Of a stretch of 64,000 bases of DNA, positions 11,174 through 19,705 are shown in pieces. The notes under the pieces were generated by a model that was given only the letters and a program-made list of their open reading frames with translations, did no database searches and had not been told where the DNA came from. This DNA comes from Nocardia neocaledoniensis. GTDB taxonomy: Bacteria > Actinomycetota > Actinomycetes > Mycobacteriales > Mycobacteriaceae. The stretch covers positions 620,001 to 684,000 of the forward strand of contig NZ_QGTL01000002.1 of assembly GCF_003182135.1 (NCBI RefSeq). Direction: 5' to 3'. The position numbers and the translations under genes were made by a program. How positions within the stretch are numbered: position 1 is the first letter of the stretch; every line of letters starts with the position of its first letter.

Positions 11174-11350
11174 ATGGGCAAGGTGAAGGCGAAGAAGGTG
11201 TCCAGCCTGAAGCCGAAGAAAAAGTGCTGCAGGAAGAAGACGCGCTGCTTCAAATGCCCCGTCGTCATCATGCGGATGAAGAAGGCCGAGGCCGCCGGAG
11301 TGTGCGGTAAAGATCTCAAAAAGGCCCTCAAGCACGCACGCGCCGCCTAG
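11174..11350 (+). CDS. 58-aa Lys/Cys-rich conserved small protein
   Basis: 58 residues with about 19 lysines and arginines and 5 cysteines arranged as CC, then C-x2-C, then a single C. No signal peptide or membrane span. A TACGCT hexamer at 11161-11166 would place the transcript start at or next to the ATG, and no ribosome-binding sequence is visible, so the mRNA may be leaderless. The dense basic composition with clustered cysteines suggests nucleic-acid or ribosome contact, possibly with a bound metal; that is inference. It lies between typA and phhB. Confidence 0.7.
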   Translation: MGKVKAKKVSSLKPKKKCCRKKTRCFKCPVVIMRMKKAEAAGVCGKDLKKALKHARAA

Positions 11351-11404
11351 GCGCGCCGACGACGGGCGATGCGCGCTGCCCGCGGCAGGCGTAGAACTGC
11401 GGGT

Positions 11405-11701
11405 ATGGGTACTCCGAAACCGGCACTGCTCTCCGACCCCGAGATCACCATCGCCCTGGCCACGCTGCCGGAATGGTCCCGCGAGGGCGACGCGATCACC
11501 CGAACGGTGAAGGCCCCGACCTTCCTGGACGGCATCGAGATCGTCCGCAAGGTCGCCACCGCCGCGGAGGCCGCCGACCATCATCCCGACATCGACATCC
11601 GATGGCGCACAGTACGTTTCACCCTCAGCACGCACTCGGCCGGCGGACTCACCGCGAACGACACCACACTCGCGCACACCATCGACGAGATCATCGGCTG
11701 A
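11405..11701 (+). CDS. phhB: Pterin-4a-carbinolamine dehydratase
   Basis: 98 residues. The family signature is visible as ADHHPDIDIRW with downstream aromatic and His residues (THSAGGLTANDTTLA). The enzyme dehydrates 4a-hydroxytetrahydrobiopterin, though no pterin hydroxylase gene is in the window. A TAGAAC hexamer at 11392-11397 lies 7 bases before the ATG, so this may be a leaderless transcript as well. It converges on pimE with 3 bases between the stops; the pair phhB-pimE corresponds to Rv1159A-Rv1159. Confidence 0.88.
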   Translation: MGTPKPALLSDPEITIALATLPEWSREGDAITRTVKAPTFLDGIEIVRKVATAAEAADHHPDIDIRWRTVRFTLSTHSAGGLTANDTTLAHTIDEIIG

Positions 11702-11704
11702 GCG

Positions 11705-12928
11705 TCAGGCCGGAACTTCCACCTCGCGCCCGCGGGTCAGGCCGCGCGCCTGCGCCCGCAGGGTGTCGCGGCCGCGCCAGACCAACCAGCCGAGCAACGC
11801 GAACACGGTGAGCACGTCGACCGCGCCGAGCCAGGCCAGCGGCCACGGGCGCGGGATCGTCCAGATCGTCGGCTGCGCGAACGACAGCACCCACGGCACG
11901 CCGATCACCATCGTGAGCACCCAGAATCCGGCGATCAGCCGGGCGACGCGCTCACCACGCAGGGGCCCGTAGAACAGCCACAGCACGGTCGGGATCAGCC
12001 ACACCCAGTGGTGCGACCAGGAGATCGGCGAGATCATCAGCCCGAACAGCTGCACCAGCACCAGGGTGCCGAGCCGGTCGTCGGCGTCGAGCGTGCGCCA
12101 GGCCAGGAACGCCAGCACCGCGGTGACCAGCACCGCGGCGATCCACCACGGCCCGGATTGCACGTCGTGGCCGAGGATCCGGCTCAGCGCGCCGCGCAGC
12201 GACTGGTTCCACACCGAGCCCACCGGGCCGATCCGGTCGGCGTCACCGAGCAGCGTGCCGAAGTAGCGCTTCGCCTCGCGCGCGTTGATGAGGAAGCTCA
12301 CAGCCACGGTCAGCCCGAACGCCGCCGCCGACCACACCACCGTCGCCCAGCGACGGCGGGCCACGAAGTACAGGCCGGTGATCGCCGGCGTCAGCTTGAT
12401 GCCCGCGATCACGCCGACGAGCGTGCCCGAGATCCACCACCGGGCGCTGCGCACCGCCAGCATCGCCCCGAACACCAGGAACACATTGACCTGGCCGTAG
12501 TCGATCGTCGTGCGGACCGGCTCCAGCCAGACGCCGAGCGCGGTCCAGGCGACCGCCGCGGTGATCCAGCGCGTGCGCCTGGCCCGCTCGGCGCCGAGCA
12601 GCAGTTCGAAGCTGATCCGGATGACGCCGTAGAGCGCGGCCACGGTCGCCAGCATCCAGCCCACCGCGACCGCGGTGAACGGCAGATAGTGCAGCGGGAA
12701 GAACACCAGCGCCGCGAACGGCGGATACGTGAACGGCAGCGGGAAGTCCGGGGTCTCCTCCGCGTAGGTGAAGTCGTAGAGGCGATCGGTGAGCAGCGAC
12801 GCCGACCCGTCCACATAGACGTGCAGATCGACGACATTGAGCCCGTTCTCGGCGAACAGCATCCAGGCCAACCGGGCCAGCACGGACAATCCGAGCAGCG
12901 CGAGAGCCCATCGGAGGTGTCGGTTCAA
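11705..12928 (-). CDS. pimE: Polyprenol-phosphate-mannose-dependent alpha-(1,2)-mannosyltransferase
   Basis: 407 residues with about 10 membrane spans, GT87/GT-C type. The acidic residues expected in the first extracytoplasmic loop lie in VVDLHVYVDG near residues 32-41. PimE transfers the fifth mannose onto AcPIM4 on the outer face of the plasma membrane, committing it to the polar PIM branch. The match rests on the GT-C layout, length, the first-loop motif and the phhB neighbour. LpqW, encoded 3 kb away, acts at the same branch point. Confidence 0.85.
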   Translation of the reverse strand: MNRHLRWALALLGLSVLARLAWMLFAENGLNVVDLHVYVDGSASLLTDRLYDFTYAEETPDFPLPFTYPPFAALVFFPLHYLPFTAVAVGWMLATVAALYGVIRISFELLLGAERARRTRWITAAVAWTALGVWLEPVRTTIDYGQVNVFLVFGAMLAVRSARWWISGTLVGVIAGIKLTPAITGLYFVARRRWATVVWSAAAFGLTVAVSFLINAREAKRYFGTLLGDADRIGPVGSVWNQSLRGALSRILGHDVQSGPWWIAAVLVTAVLAFLAWRTLDADDRLGTLVLVQLFGLMISPISWSHHWVWLIPTVLWLFYGPLRGERVARLIAGFWVLTMVIGVPWVLSFAQPTIWTIPRPWPLAWLGAVDVLTVFALLGWLVWRGRDTLRAQARGLTRGREVEVPA

Positions 12929-13243
12929 TGCCAGACTTTCGGTCGTGTGGGTGGCCGTCAGCGCCGCGTCGCGTTGCTTCGATCACCTTAACCGGGCGGG
13001 CGCGTACGCCCGCGCGCACGGGTTGACGGGGTGGCGCGCGACACCATCGGTAACATTTGCATCAACATCCCCAGCTGTAACACCGGTCGGGGCTAGCGTC
13101 GATGAACACGGTTCGCCTGTTGTTCGCCGCCACGGGCCGGGCGGCTGTACAACACGGCGGCGATGTCCTTAGAGTGACCCCGACATCGAAGGGCTCGACA
13201 CCCTCGCCCCATTGGCAACACCGAGGTAAGGACGGCTGGACAA
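12929..13243. other. Divergent intergenic region between pimE and a secreted-protein gene
   Basis: 315 bp that should hold both divergent promoters. Two GTAACA words about 26 bp apart (near 13050 and 13076) flank an AT-richer stretch. No gene, hairpin or repeat of note was found. Confidence 0.5.
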
Positions 13244-14023
13244 GTGCTTCGTAGCCGAGGATCGCGGATCGCAACGACCGCATTCGCCATGGCGGCCGGC
13301 GTCATGCTCGTCGCGCCGGCGTCGACCATCGCCGCTCCGGCGCCCGCGCCGCAGGCAGCCCCGATCAGCGTTCCGATGGTGCCAGAGGGCGTCCCCGTCG
13401 ACGCGCTCGCTGCGTTCGCGCCCGCCGTCGCGGGCCTGATCGCCGGCCCCGCCGACGTCGCCAGCCCGCAGACCGCGCTGCTCGATCAGGCGCGCGCACT
13501 GCTCGCCACCCTGAACCTGCCGCCCGCCATCAAGGCGACGCTGGAGCGGATCATCACCTTCCTCGACGGCAGCGGCGGCGGTGGCCCGGAGATTCCGGAG
13601 GACGGCCCGGCCATCGCGCAGTTCCTCTACCCCACCATCGGCAAGGGCTGCATCGGTGACGGCGCCGACTCGGTCGGCACCGCGCTGGCCGTCGCCGGTC
13701 CCGCGCAGCTGCCCCCGCCCGGCCCCGCCGCCGGACAGGCCGGTTTCGTGTTCACCGCGCTCGGCACCAAGGCGCCGACCCCGAACCAGAACCCGCCGAT
13801 GACGGTGCAGTGGCTCAACATCGACACCCGCCAGTCGGCCGTGCAGACGCTCACCGACGAGGCCAAGATCAACCCCGGCGGCCCGGCCACCCTGTCGGCC
13901 ATCGCGAACACCGGCCACGGCCGCGTAGTCGCCGTCGTCTCCGGTTCGCTGACCACGCAGGCCGAGGGCGCCGCCCCGCGCACCTGCAACTTCCTGCCGA
14001 CCCTGGGCTTCTTCACCGTCTAG
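13244..14023 (+). CDS. Secreted Ala/Pro-rich protein, Rv1157c-like
   Basis: 259 residues. The GTG start at 13244 gives a normal signal peptide (MLRSRGSRIATTAFAMAAG..., cleavage near residue 30 after TIAAPA). The mature part opens Ala/Pro-rich, then has a conserved segment with two cysteines (GKGCIGDG and APRTCNF) that could pair outside the cell. An AGGTAAGG stretch lies about 15 bases upstream. Position next to pimE matches the Ala/Pro-rich Rv1157c of M. tuberculosis. Function unknown. Confidence 0.78.
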   Translation: MLRSRGSRIATTAFAMAAGVMLVAPASTIAAPAPAPQAAPISVPMVPEGVPVDALAAFAPAVAGLIAGPADVASPQTALLDQARALLATLNLPPAIKATLERIITFLDGSGGGGPEIPEDGPAIAQFLYPTIGKGCIGDGADSVGTALAVAGPAQLPPPGPAAGQAGFVFTALGTKAPTPNQNPPMTVQWLNIDTRQSAVQTLTDEAKINPGGPATLSAIANTGHGRVVAVVSGSLTTQAEGAAPRTCNFLPTLGFFTV

Positions 14024-14098
14024 GTGTAAACCGAGAGGTACCAACCTTCGTCAGGAATGAGGTATCTCGTGATCCGAGCCATCCGATTTCGCGAGGAC

Positions 14099-14536
14099 AT
14101 GGGTAACTCCCCGGGGAACTCCAGCTGCGGCAGCTCGATCGACCGGCGGCCCGGTCGCGAACGGGATGCCTTCCCGCGACCGGCAAAAGTCGCGGGGAGG
14201 CGGGGGAGTTCGATTCGGAGCCGGAAGTCGAGCCGGTCCATTCTTTCGTATCGGTCCGAGGGCTCGATTCTGTCGATCGGCTCGGCCTATTCGATCCTCT
14301 CGATCGGCAGCGTCGGCTCGGTGCTGTCCGTCGGCTCGGTCGGCTCGTTCGGGTCGCTGATCTCCTCCGGCTCGTTCGCGAGCATCGGCTCGGCGCTGTC
14401 GGGCCTGTCCCGGTGGTCGCTGCTGTCCTGGCGCGGCGTGCTCGCCGAGCCCGAGGGGCGGCCGACGCTGCGGGTCGTGCCCGACGACGAGCCGGATATG
14501 CGGGTCGCCGGGGCGACCTGTCACTGCCAGACCTAG
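14099..14536 (+). CDS. Serine-triplet (S-x-x) repeat protein
   Basis: 145 residues from the ATG at 14099 (an upstream in-frame ATG at 14057 is possible). A short basic N-terminus is followed by 25 consecutive triplets with serine first, residues 38-112. The other two positions change from basic (S-I-R, S-R-K) to small and hydrophobic (S-I-G, S-V-L, S-V-G, S-F-G). A charged tail ends in CHCQT. Codons for the repeats vary between TCG, TCC and AGC, so the pattern is held at protein level. The family is unrecognised; a solenoid or membrane-associated rod is one idea. Start and expression are uncertain. Confidence 0.6.
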   Translation: MGNSPGNSSCGSSIDRRPGRERDAFPRPAKVAGRRGSSIRSRKSSRSILSYRSEGSILSIGSAYSILSIGSVGSVLSVGSVGSFGSLISSGSFASIGSALSGLSRWSLLSWRGVLAEPEGRPTLRVVPDDEPDMRVAGATCHCQT

Positions 14537-14540
14537 CGGG

Positions 14541-15251
14541 TCACCACTGGCCGTAGTCCTCGGCCAACGCGTTGTTCAGATCGATGCCGACACCGTCGAT
14601 CGCGCGCTCATCGATCTCGAACTGGTGCAGGTGCGCACTCGGGTGCACATAGCCGTCGGGGGTGCCCCAATCGTGTTGCCAGAACCAGGAACCCAGGCCC
14701 GCGTCGATGGCGCGGTCGATGGTCGGGGTGTTGGCGTAGATGCCGACGAGATCGGGGCCGAGGACCGCCTGCCAGCCCTCGATGTAGGGCGCGATCATCT
14801 CCTCGAACTCCTGCTCGCTCGGGTTGTCGTCGATGGAGGCGTAGATCGGCGCGGTGTCGGGGCCGCCCGCCGCGGAGTGCAGGGCCCAGCCGCGTTCGGC
14901 GTGCTGCTTGCCCGCTTCCAGGCCGCCGCGCCAGTCCGCCGTCGGGCCCTTCCCGAACTGGTAGTTCGACACGATCGACAAGCCGTGCCGCCACAGATCC
15001 TCGACCTCGGCGGCCAGCAGCGGCTTGCCCGCCATCCACTCCGCGCCGGGACGGCGATCGGAGACGTAGCGGATCACCCCGATGTGCCCGGCGGCCTTGA
15101 TGGCCGCGGCCGACGGCACGCCGGCGGCGTAATCGATGAGGGTGCCGAGGGTTTGCGCGCGGGCGGGCGCGCTGGACAGCCCGAGGCCGACCGTGGCCGC
15201 GGCGGCCGCGAAGCCGAAGAACCCACGCCGGGTCACCGGAACAGAACGCAT
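14541..15251 (-). CDS. DUF1906 glycoside-hydrolase-like secreted protein (Rv2525c type)
   Basis: 236 residues. A Tat signal is visible: SVPVTRRGFFGFAAAAATVG with cleavage after APARA. The mature domain matches DUF1906 (Rv2525c-like): LIDYAAGVPSAAAIKAAG, IGVIRYVS, the acidic YASIDDN strand and WFWQHDWG. The fold is a TIM barrel related to GH25. M. tuberculosis Rv2525c is a Tat substrate thought to act on cell-wall polysaccharide. The ATG at 15251 follows AAGGAG at 7 bases. Upstream in-frame sequence lacks coding character. Confidence 0.87.
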   Translation of the reverse strand: MRSVPVTRRGFFGFAAAAATVGLGLSSAPARAQTLGTLIDYAAGVPSAAAIKAAGHIGVIRYVSDRRPGAEWMAGKPLLAAEVEDLWRHGLSIVSNYQFGKGPTADWRGGLEAGKQHAERGWALHSAAGGPDTAPIYASIDDNPSEQEFEEMIAPYIEGWQAVLGPDLVGIYANTPTIDRAIDAGLGSWFWQHDWGTPDGYVHPSAHLHQFEIDERAIDGVGIDLNNALAEDYGQW

Positions 15252-15413
15252 CTCAGGACTCCTTCGCGCAACCCGACCCGCAACCGGCAGCGTGCCCGGC
15301 GCGCCTTCCCCGATCCCGCGCGCCGGGAGCCTCGAACGTTCACTCATTGCACCACAACCACACAGGAACCGCTAGAACCAAAGGTCACATTCGTCCCAGT
15401 GGTCACACGAGAG

Positions 15414-16523
15414 TCAGGTGGCCCCGTCGATCGCGGCGCCCACGTCGATGGTGCGGCCCGTCGGATCGGCCAGCTCGGTGCTGACCACGGCGACGACCTG
15501 CGCCACCACCTGCTTCTTGATCCCGGCCAGCCGGGCCAGGGTCGCCGCGCGCAGCCCCTTCGCGGTGAACTCCAGGGAGATGTCCTCGAGCGCGGGCGGC
15601 GGCACGTCGATCACGATCTGCAGCGGCTCGGCCGCCCTGGCCGTGAGGACCAGCGGAATCCGCAGGTCGGCGCGGTAGTGATTCGCCTTGAGCACGTCGA
15701 CGGTGATGTCGAGACCGACGGGCAGGGTCATGTCGAAGACGCGTGGCGCACCCGGCTCGCCCAGGCCGCGGTCGGTGACCCGCGGCTGCTCGATGGCGCC
15801 GCGCACGGTGACCGTCGCCGCGCCGCGCGGGCCCTCGGACAGCGGTCCCACGGCGATCTGACTGCCCGCCATCTGCGCGACCACGTCGTGTACCCGGTCC
15901 CTGGTGACGATCCTGGTGAAGAACCGGAGGCCGAATTCGCGGAAGTCGATCCACTCGAAGACGGTGTCGTTGCGGTGTGGCGAGCGGTATCCGTCCAGGA
16001 TCGCCTCGATGTCGAAGACCCGCTCGGAACGGACCTTGGGATCGCCGACGATGGCGTTGACGCGGTTGGCGACCTCGCGCTGCACCAGTCCGGCGATCGG
16101 GTCGAGCAGCATCTCCCACGCGGTGTCGATGGCCTCGGCACGCAGCGTGAAGCTGACGTCCTTGGCGGTCACCGGGGCCACGTCGATCACCACGAGCAGG
16201 GGTTCGGCGGTGCGCGCGTGCAGCGTGAGCCCGATCTCCACCACCGCGGCCAGCTTCAGCTTGCGCCCGCCGAGCACGAGTTTCACGGCCAGGGTGAGCG
16301 GGATCCGGACGCCGAAGGCCAGCGCGTCACCGGGGTTGCGCGTCACCACCGGGGTGCCGAGGGCGCCCTCGGCCGCGAAACCGGCCAGCCCGGCCGGGCC
16401 CAGCGAGAACGGCCCGATCTGGACGCCGCGCCCGGTCATCCCCGACACGGCCGCCGCGATCCGCTCCTCGGTGACGGCGTAGGTGACGAAACGTTCGCCG
16501 AAATCGGCATACTCGATCCACAT
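15414..16523 (-). CDS. Two-repeat cytosolic protein of unknown function
   Basis: 369 residues made of two similar halves. The first begins WIEYADFGERFVTYAVTEERI, the second WIDFREFGLRFFTRIVTRDRV at about residue 190; each ends with an EPL..VIDV strand and a helix (LARLAGIKKQVV in the second). No signal peptide or membrane span. The internal duplication and alternating hydrophobic strands suggest a lipid- or protein-binding beta fold, but no family was recognised. The start is uncertain: the ATG at 16523 has an AGGAGG 14 bases away, and a GTG at 16550 is an alternative. Confidence 0.6.
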   Translation of the reverse strand: MWIEYADFGERFVTYAVTEERIAAAVSGMTGRGVQIGPFSLGPAGLAGFAAEGALGTPVVTRNPGDALAFGVRIPLTLAVKLVLGGRKLKLAAVVEIGLTLHARTAEPLLVVIDVAPVTAKDVSFTLRAEAIDTAWEMLLDPIAGLVQREVANRVNAIVGDPKVRSERVFDIEAILDGYRSPHRNDTVFEWIDFREFGLRFFTRIVTRDRVHDVVAQMAGSQIAVGPLSEGPRGAATVTVRGAIEQPRVTDRGLGEPGAPRVFDMTLPVGLDITVDVLKANHYRADLRIPLVLTARAAEPLQIVIDVPPPALEDISLEFTAKGLRAATLARLAGIKKQVVAQVVAVVSTELADPTGRTIDVGAAIDGAT

Positions 16524-16580
16524 CGGGTCTCGCCGTGCCTCCTCGGTCACCTTCGCGCGCACCCAGCCATCGTGGCACAA

Positions 16581-16621
16581 CGCCTCCGTCCTGCCGATGA
16601 GGGGGAAGCAGGACGGAGGCG
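16581..16621 (-). terminator. Hairpin after the CHAP gene
   Basis: Perfect 14-bp stem, CGCCTCCGTCCTGC (16581-16594) with its complement at 16608-16621, loop 13 nt. On the minus strand it lies 100 bp past the CHAP gene stop and is followed by TTG only, so termination would be weak or Rho-assisted. It also forms the 5' leader of the next gene. Confidence 0.6.
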
Positions 16622-16720
16622 CGCCAGTGGCGCTGCCGGGCGCCACCAACTCCATGGTACGGGCACCCGCCTGGTACCGCCGTCCAGGAGCTGAGCAGTT
16701 GTCTTGAGCGACAATCGATT

Positions 16721-17302
16721 TCAGAAACGCCCGTAGCCGACGAGATCAGCGGTCTCCGACACGTCGATGGTGCGGACCCGCACGGCGCCCATCTCGTTGC
16801 CGCCGATCGTGGTGATCTCGTCGCCGTCGGCCTTCAGCACGATGTTGGTGTGCTGCCCCAGCGGACTCGACGGCCCGTACAGCACGACATCACCGAGGCG
16901 GGGCCGGTAGCCGACGTCGCCGGGTGTGAATCGGCCGACCTTCTGGTAGTACTCGGTCAGCGTGTAGACGCCCGGAATCCGCCAGGAGCCGGAGTTCGGA
17001 TTGGCCAGCGGGCGCCCCGCCTCGCGCATGGTCCAGCTGACGAAATCGGCGCACCAGGCCTCTTCGACGCCCTCGGCGTACTTCGTCCCGGCGCCGGGGT
17101 TCTCGTACTCCCTGCGCAGCACCTCGACCAGGGAGAGCTGCTGTTCGTCGAGGTGTTCGGAGTCCAGCGCGGGGAACGGCTCGCCCCAGTCGTGCTGCCA
17201 CCAGACCAGTCCGACGACGACCACCGCGGTCGCCGCGAGGAATCCGGAGATGCCGAGCACCCACCGGCCGAGCCGGCCCGTCGGTTCCTGAAGTTGCGTC
17301 AT
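16721..17302 (-). CDS. Membrane-anchored CHAP-domain peptidase/amidase
   Basis: 193 residues. One membrane span at 14-34 anchors the protein, with the rest outside. The CHAP catalytic triad is visible: Cys 84 in AWCADFVSW, His 151 in GQHTNIVL and a polar residue in GGNEMG (Asn 169). Such enzymes cleave peptidoglycan stem peptides or cross-bridges. The ATG at 17302 directly precedes the polar N-terminus and span; the longer open frame lacks similarity. Physiological role unknown. Confidence 0.85.
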   Translation of the reverse strand: MTQLQEPTGRLGRWVLGISGFLAATAVVVVGLVWWQHDWGEPFPALDSEHLDEQQLSLVEVLRREYENPGAGTKYAEGVEEAWCADFVSWTMREAGRPLANPNSGSWRIPGVYTLTEYYQKVGRFTPGDVGYRPRLGDVVLYGPSSPLGQHTNIVLKADGDEITTIGGNEMGAVRVRTIDVSETADLVGYGRF

Positions 17303-17690
17303 CGCCCCCCACTTTCGATCTGTCTTCTGCACTCTAAGACGAACCGGAAGCGTTGGCGGTTCCCGGAAGTGTGCTCCGGAGCGGGCCGGGTGGGCTATCG
17401 AGTACCGGGTGGACCCCTGCGCCACCCGGGCATCGGCTCGCTACCGCGCTCTCGGCGCGCACTGCGTGCGTGCCGTCCCCTCCGGCGACGTCCACGCACG
17501 GGGCGCGGACGTGGTCTCGAACACGTACCGCTCCGGAACACACTGACCCGACCAGCGCACGGTCACCCTGCGCCGAACCGGCTGCCGTGCGATCATCCGC
17601 CCGGCTGTGAGAATTTTTGCTAACGCTTTACTGTCGGTCAAGCTAGACGACTGTCCCAATTTGTCCCAGCGACGCCACGAGGAAGGTGCC
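17303..17690. other. 388-bp gap before the XRE pair
   Basis: Holds the promoter of the CHAP gene near 17303-17350 and, at the right end, an AT-richer stretch with two copies of TGTCCCA about 12 bp apart just before the XRE start. A 45-codon GTG frame at 17409-17546 reads without interruption, but it has no similarity or ribosome-binding site and is not called. Confidence 0.45.
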
Positions 17691-18178
17691 ATGGAGGACC
17701 CGCATCCGCCGATCGCGCGCTACCTGCGCGAACGCCGCGAATCGCTGGGTCTGACCAGGGCGGCGCTGAGCACGGTCGCCGGGGTCTCGCCGGGTCTGAT
17801 CCAGAAGATCGAGCAGGGCACCCGTCCGCCGACCCTGGGGGCGCTGCTCGCGCTGTGCGCCGCCCTGCAGATACCCGAGCCCTTCCGGGACCACCTGGTG
17901 TCGCTGTCGCTGCAGTCCTTCCCCACCTTCGACGTCCACGCGGTCAACCACGCGTGGACCCGGCAGTTCCCCGGTTTGGTCCCCGGCACGACCCTGCTCG
18001 AATGGATGCTCCTGGATCCGGTGGGCCGCACCCGCCGCACGGCATCGACAATCCCGAACTGCTCGTCCGCCACGTCGACACCGGCGAGCCGACCGCGCTC
18101 GCCCTGCACAATCTGGACTTCGGACTGCCGCGACGCCCGTGGGCTCTGGTCCTCATGGTGCCGCGACCCGACGGCTGA
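17691..18178 (+). pseudogene. Decayed XRE regulator, paralogue of the next gene
   Basis: The first 76 residues match the downstream XRE protein almost continuously (shared PHPPIARYLRERRES and SPGLIQKIEQGTR). About 29 codons of the ligand-binding domain are then missing, followed by a matching block from TFDVHAVNHAW to EWMLLDP. After that the frame breaks: the C-terminal remainder (HVDTGEPTALALHNLDFGLPRRPWALVLM) is in another frame, with roughly 50 further codons lost. A product from the first frame would run into the next gene with nonsense. The helix-turn-helix could still be made and might bind the operators of its intact copy. Confidence 0.8.
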
Positions 18179-18223
18179 CCCCGGCCCCTTCCCCCACAGA
18201 CCGAGAAAGAGGATCATCGCGAC

Positions 18224-18958
18224 GTGGAGAATCCACACCCGCCCATCGCACGCTACCTGCGCGAACGCCGTGAGTCCGCGGGGCTGACCCGCGCCGCGCT
18301 CAGTGCCGTGGCCGGGATCTCGCCCGGGCTCATCCAGAAGATCGAGCAGGGCACCCGCACCCCAACCTTGGAGGCGCTCGGCGCGTTGTTCGACGCGCTG
18401 AGCGTGCCCGAGGCGATGCGCGATCATCTCGTCTCCCTCTCGATCAGCAGCCGCTACGACCCCGCGGCGACCCCGCTGGTCCGTCCCGCCGATCAGGTGC
18501 TGCTCGACGGGATCACCCATCCGGCCAGCCTGCAGATGCACCCCACCTTCGACGTGGTGGCCACCAACGCCGCCTGGCGGCTGCTGTTCCCCGGGCTCGA
18601 CACCGGGATGTCGATGCTCGAGTGGATGCTGCTGGACCCGCGCGCCAAGGTCGCGCTGATCGACTGGGAGCAGCAGGTGCACATGTGCGTGTACGCCTTC
18701 CGGCTGATGGGCCCCGGCCTGGCCACGCAACAGCGGCTCGGCGAAATCATCGAGTCCTGCGAACGCGCGCCGGAGTGGACGAAGTTCTGGACGAGCGAAC
18801 CGGCCTTTCCCAGCAACACCGACGACCCCCTGATGTACTTCCGCGACCCGCTCACCGGCGCGACCACCGCGATGACGGTGCACTCCCTCGGCGCGTCCCT
18901 GATCCCCCGCCGCGAGTGGTCCCTGGTCGTCTACGCGCCGAAGCGGGTCGAGGACTGA
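18224..18958 (+). CDS. XRE regulator with MmyB-like ligand-binding domain
   Basis: 244 residues. The N-terminal helix-turn-helix covers residues 8-65 (GLTRAALSAVAGISPGLIQKIEQG). Residues 75-240 match the MmyB-like ligand-binding domain common in actinobacterial XRE proteins, a PAS-like fold with HPTFDVVATNAAW and EWMLLDPRAK. Ligand unknown. GTG start at 18224 with AAAGAGGA upstream. It lies 45 bp after a broken tandem copy. The following SDR gene is convergent, so no obvious target is next to it. Confidence 0.85.
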   Translation: MENPHPPIARYLRERRESAGLTRAALSAVAGISPGLIQKIEQGTRTPTLEALGALFDALSVPEAMRDHLVSLSISSRYDPAATPLVRPADQVLLDGITHPASLQMHPTFDVVATNAAWRLLFPGLDTGMSMLEWMLLDPRAKVALIDWEQQVHMCVYAFRLMGPGLATQQRLGEIIESCERAPEWTKFWTSEPAFPSNTDDPLMYFRDPLTGATTAMTVHSLGASLIPRREWSLVVYAPKRVED

Positions 18959-18968
18959 TCCCCCCGCT

Positions 18969-19688
18969 TCAGCGGGTCGTCCATTCGCCGCCGTTGACGG
19001 CGACGGTCTGTCCGGTGATCTGGCGGGCGCCGGGCGAGGCCAGGAAGCGCACGGTGGCGGCGATGTCGGCGGGCGCCCCGGCGCGTTTGGTCATCGCCGC
19101 GTCGAGCAGGGCCGCTCTGCGCTCGTCGGTGAGGTTGTCCCGGAAGAACTCCGTGTCGGCGACATAGCCCGGCGAGACGATGTTCGCGGTGATGCCCTCG
19201 GCGCCGACCCGGCGAGCCAGGTCGACATTCCATGACGCGACGGCCGCCTTCGCCGCGCCGTACGACCCCGCGCCTTTGTCCGCGGCGATCGAGCCGATGG
19301 TGATGACGCTCGACCCGCTCGGCATGGCGGGGAGCAGCGCCGTCGTCATCAGCACCGCGGTCAGCAGATTGCTGTCCAGGTTCCGCCGCCACGCCTCGGC
19401 GACCTCACCCAGGTTTCCGGGGGCAGGGTGATCGAAATCGGTGTTCCCGCCCGCGTTGTTGACCAGCACGTCGACGGCGCCTACCGCCCGCGCCACGGCG
19501 GCGGTCTGTTCGGGGTCGGTCCCGTCGAGCGTGATCGCCCGGACAGCGCCCTCGATCTCCTTCGCCGCCCGTTCGAGGACGTCCCCGCGTCGGCCCGTGA
19601 TGACGACATCACAACCGTCGGAAGCGAATCCGGCGGCGATCTCGCGGCCGATCCCTGTGCCCCCACCTGTCACGACAACAGTGCGCAT
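18969..19688 (-). CDS. Short-chain dehydrogenase/reductase
   Basis: 239 residues, classical SDR length. The cofactor motif TGGGTGIG is at residues 7-14, NNAGG near 88, and the catalytic Ser and YGAAK in SIAADKGAGSYGAAK. An Arg in the second strand (TGRRGD) favours NADP(H). The C-terminal block VNGGEW is typical of the FabG-like group. Substrate unknown. It diverges from the MarR gene at 19740 across a 51-bp gap with one perfect palindrome, so the MarR protein probably controls it. Confidence 0.88.
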   Translation of the reverse strand: MRTVVVTGGGTGIGREIAAGFASDGCDVVITGRRGDVLERAAKEIEGAVRAITLDGTDPEQTAAVARAVGAVDVLVNNAGGNTDFDHPAPGNLGEVAEAWRRNLDSNLLTAVLMTTALLPAMPSGSSVITIGSIAADKGAGSYGAAKAAVASWNVDLARRVGAEGITANIVSPGYVADTEFFRDNLTDERRAALLDAAMTKRAGAPADIAATVRFLASPGARQITGQTVAVNGGEWTTR

Positions 19689-19705
19689 ACTGCTACCTCC
19701 TGTTA

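Noticed and set aside
12964..13019. Possible N-terminal extension of PimE
   Set aside because: The longer frames change register; the ATG at 12928 gives the proper first membrane span.
17409..17546. 45-codon GTG frame in the gap before the XRE pair
   Set aside because: No similarity, no start signal, and a single frame this short occurs by chance in GC-rich DNA.
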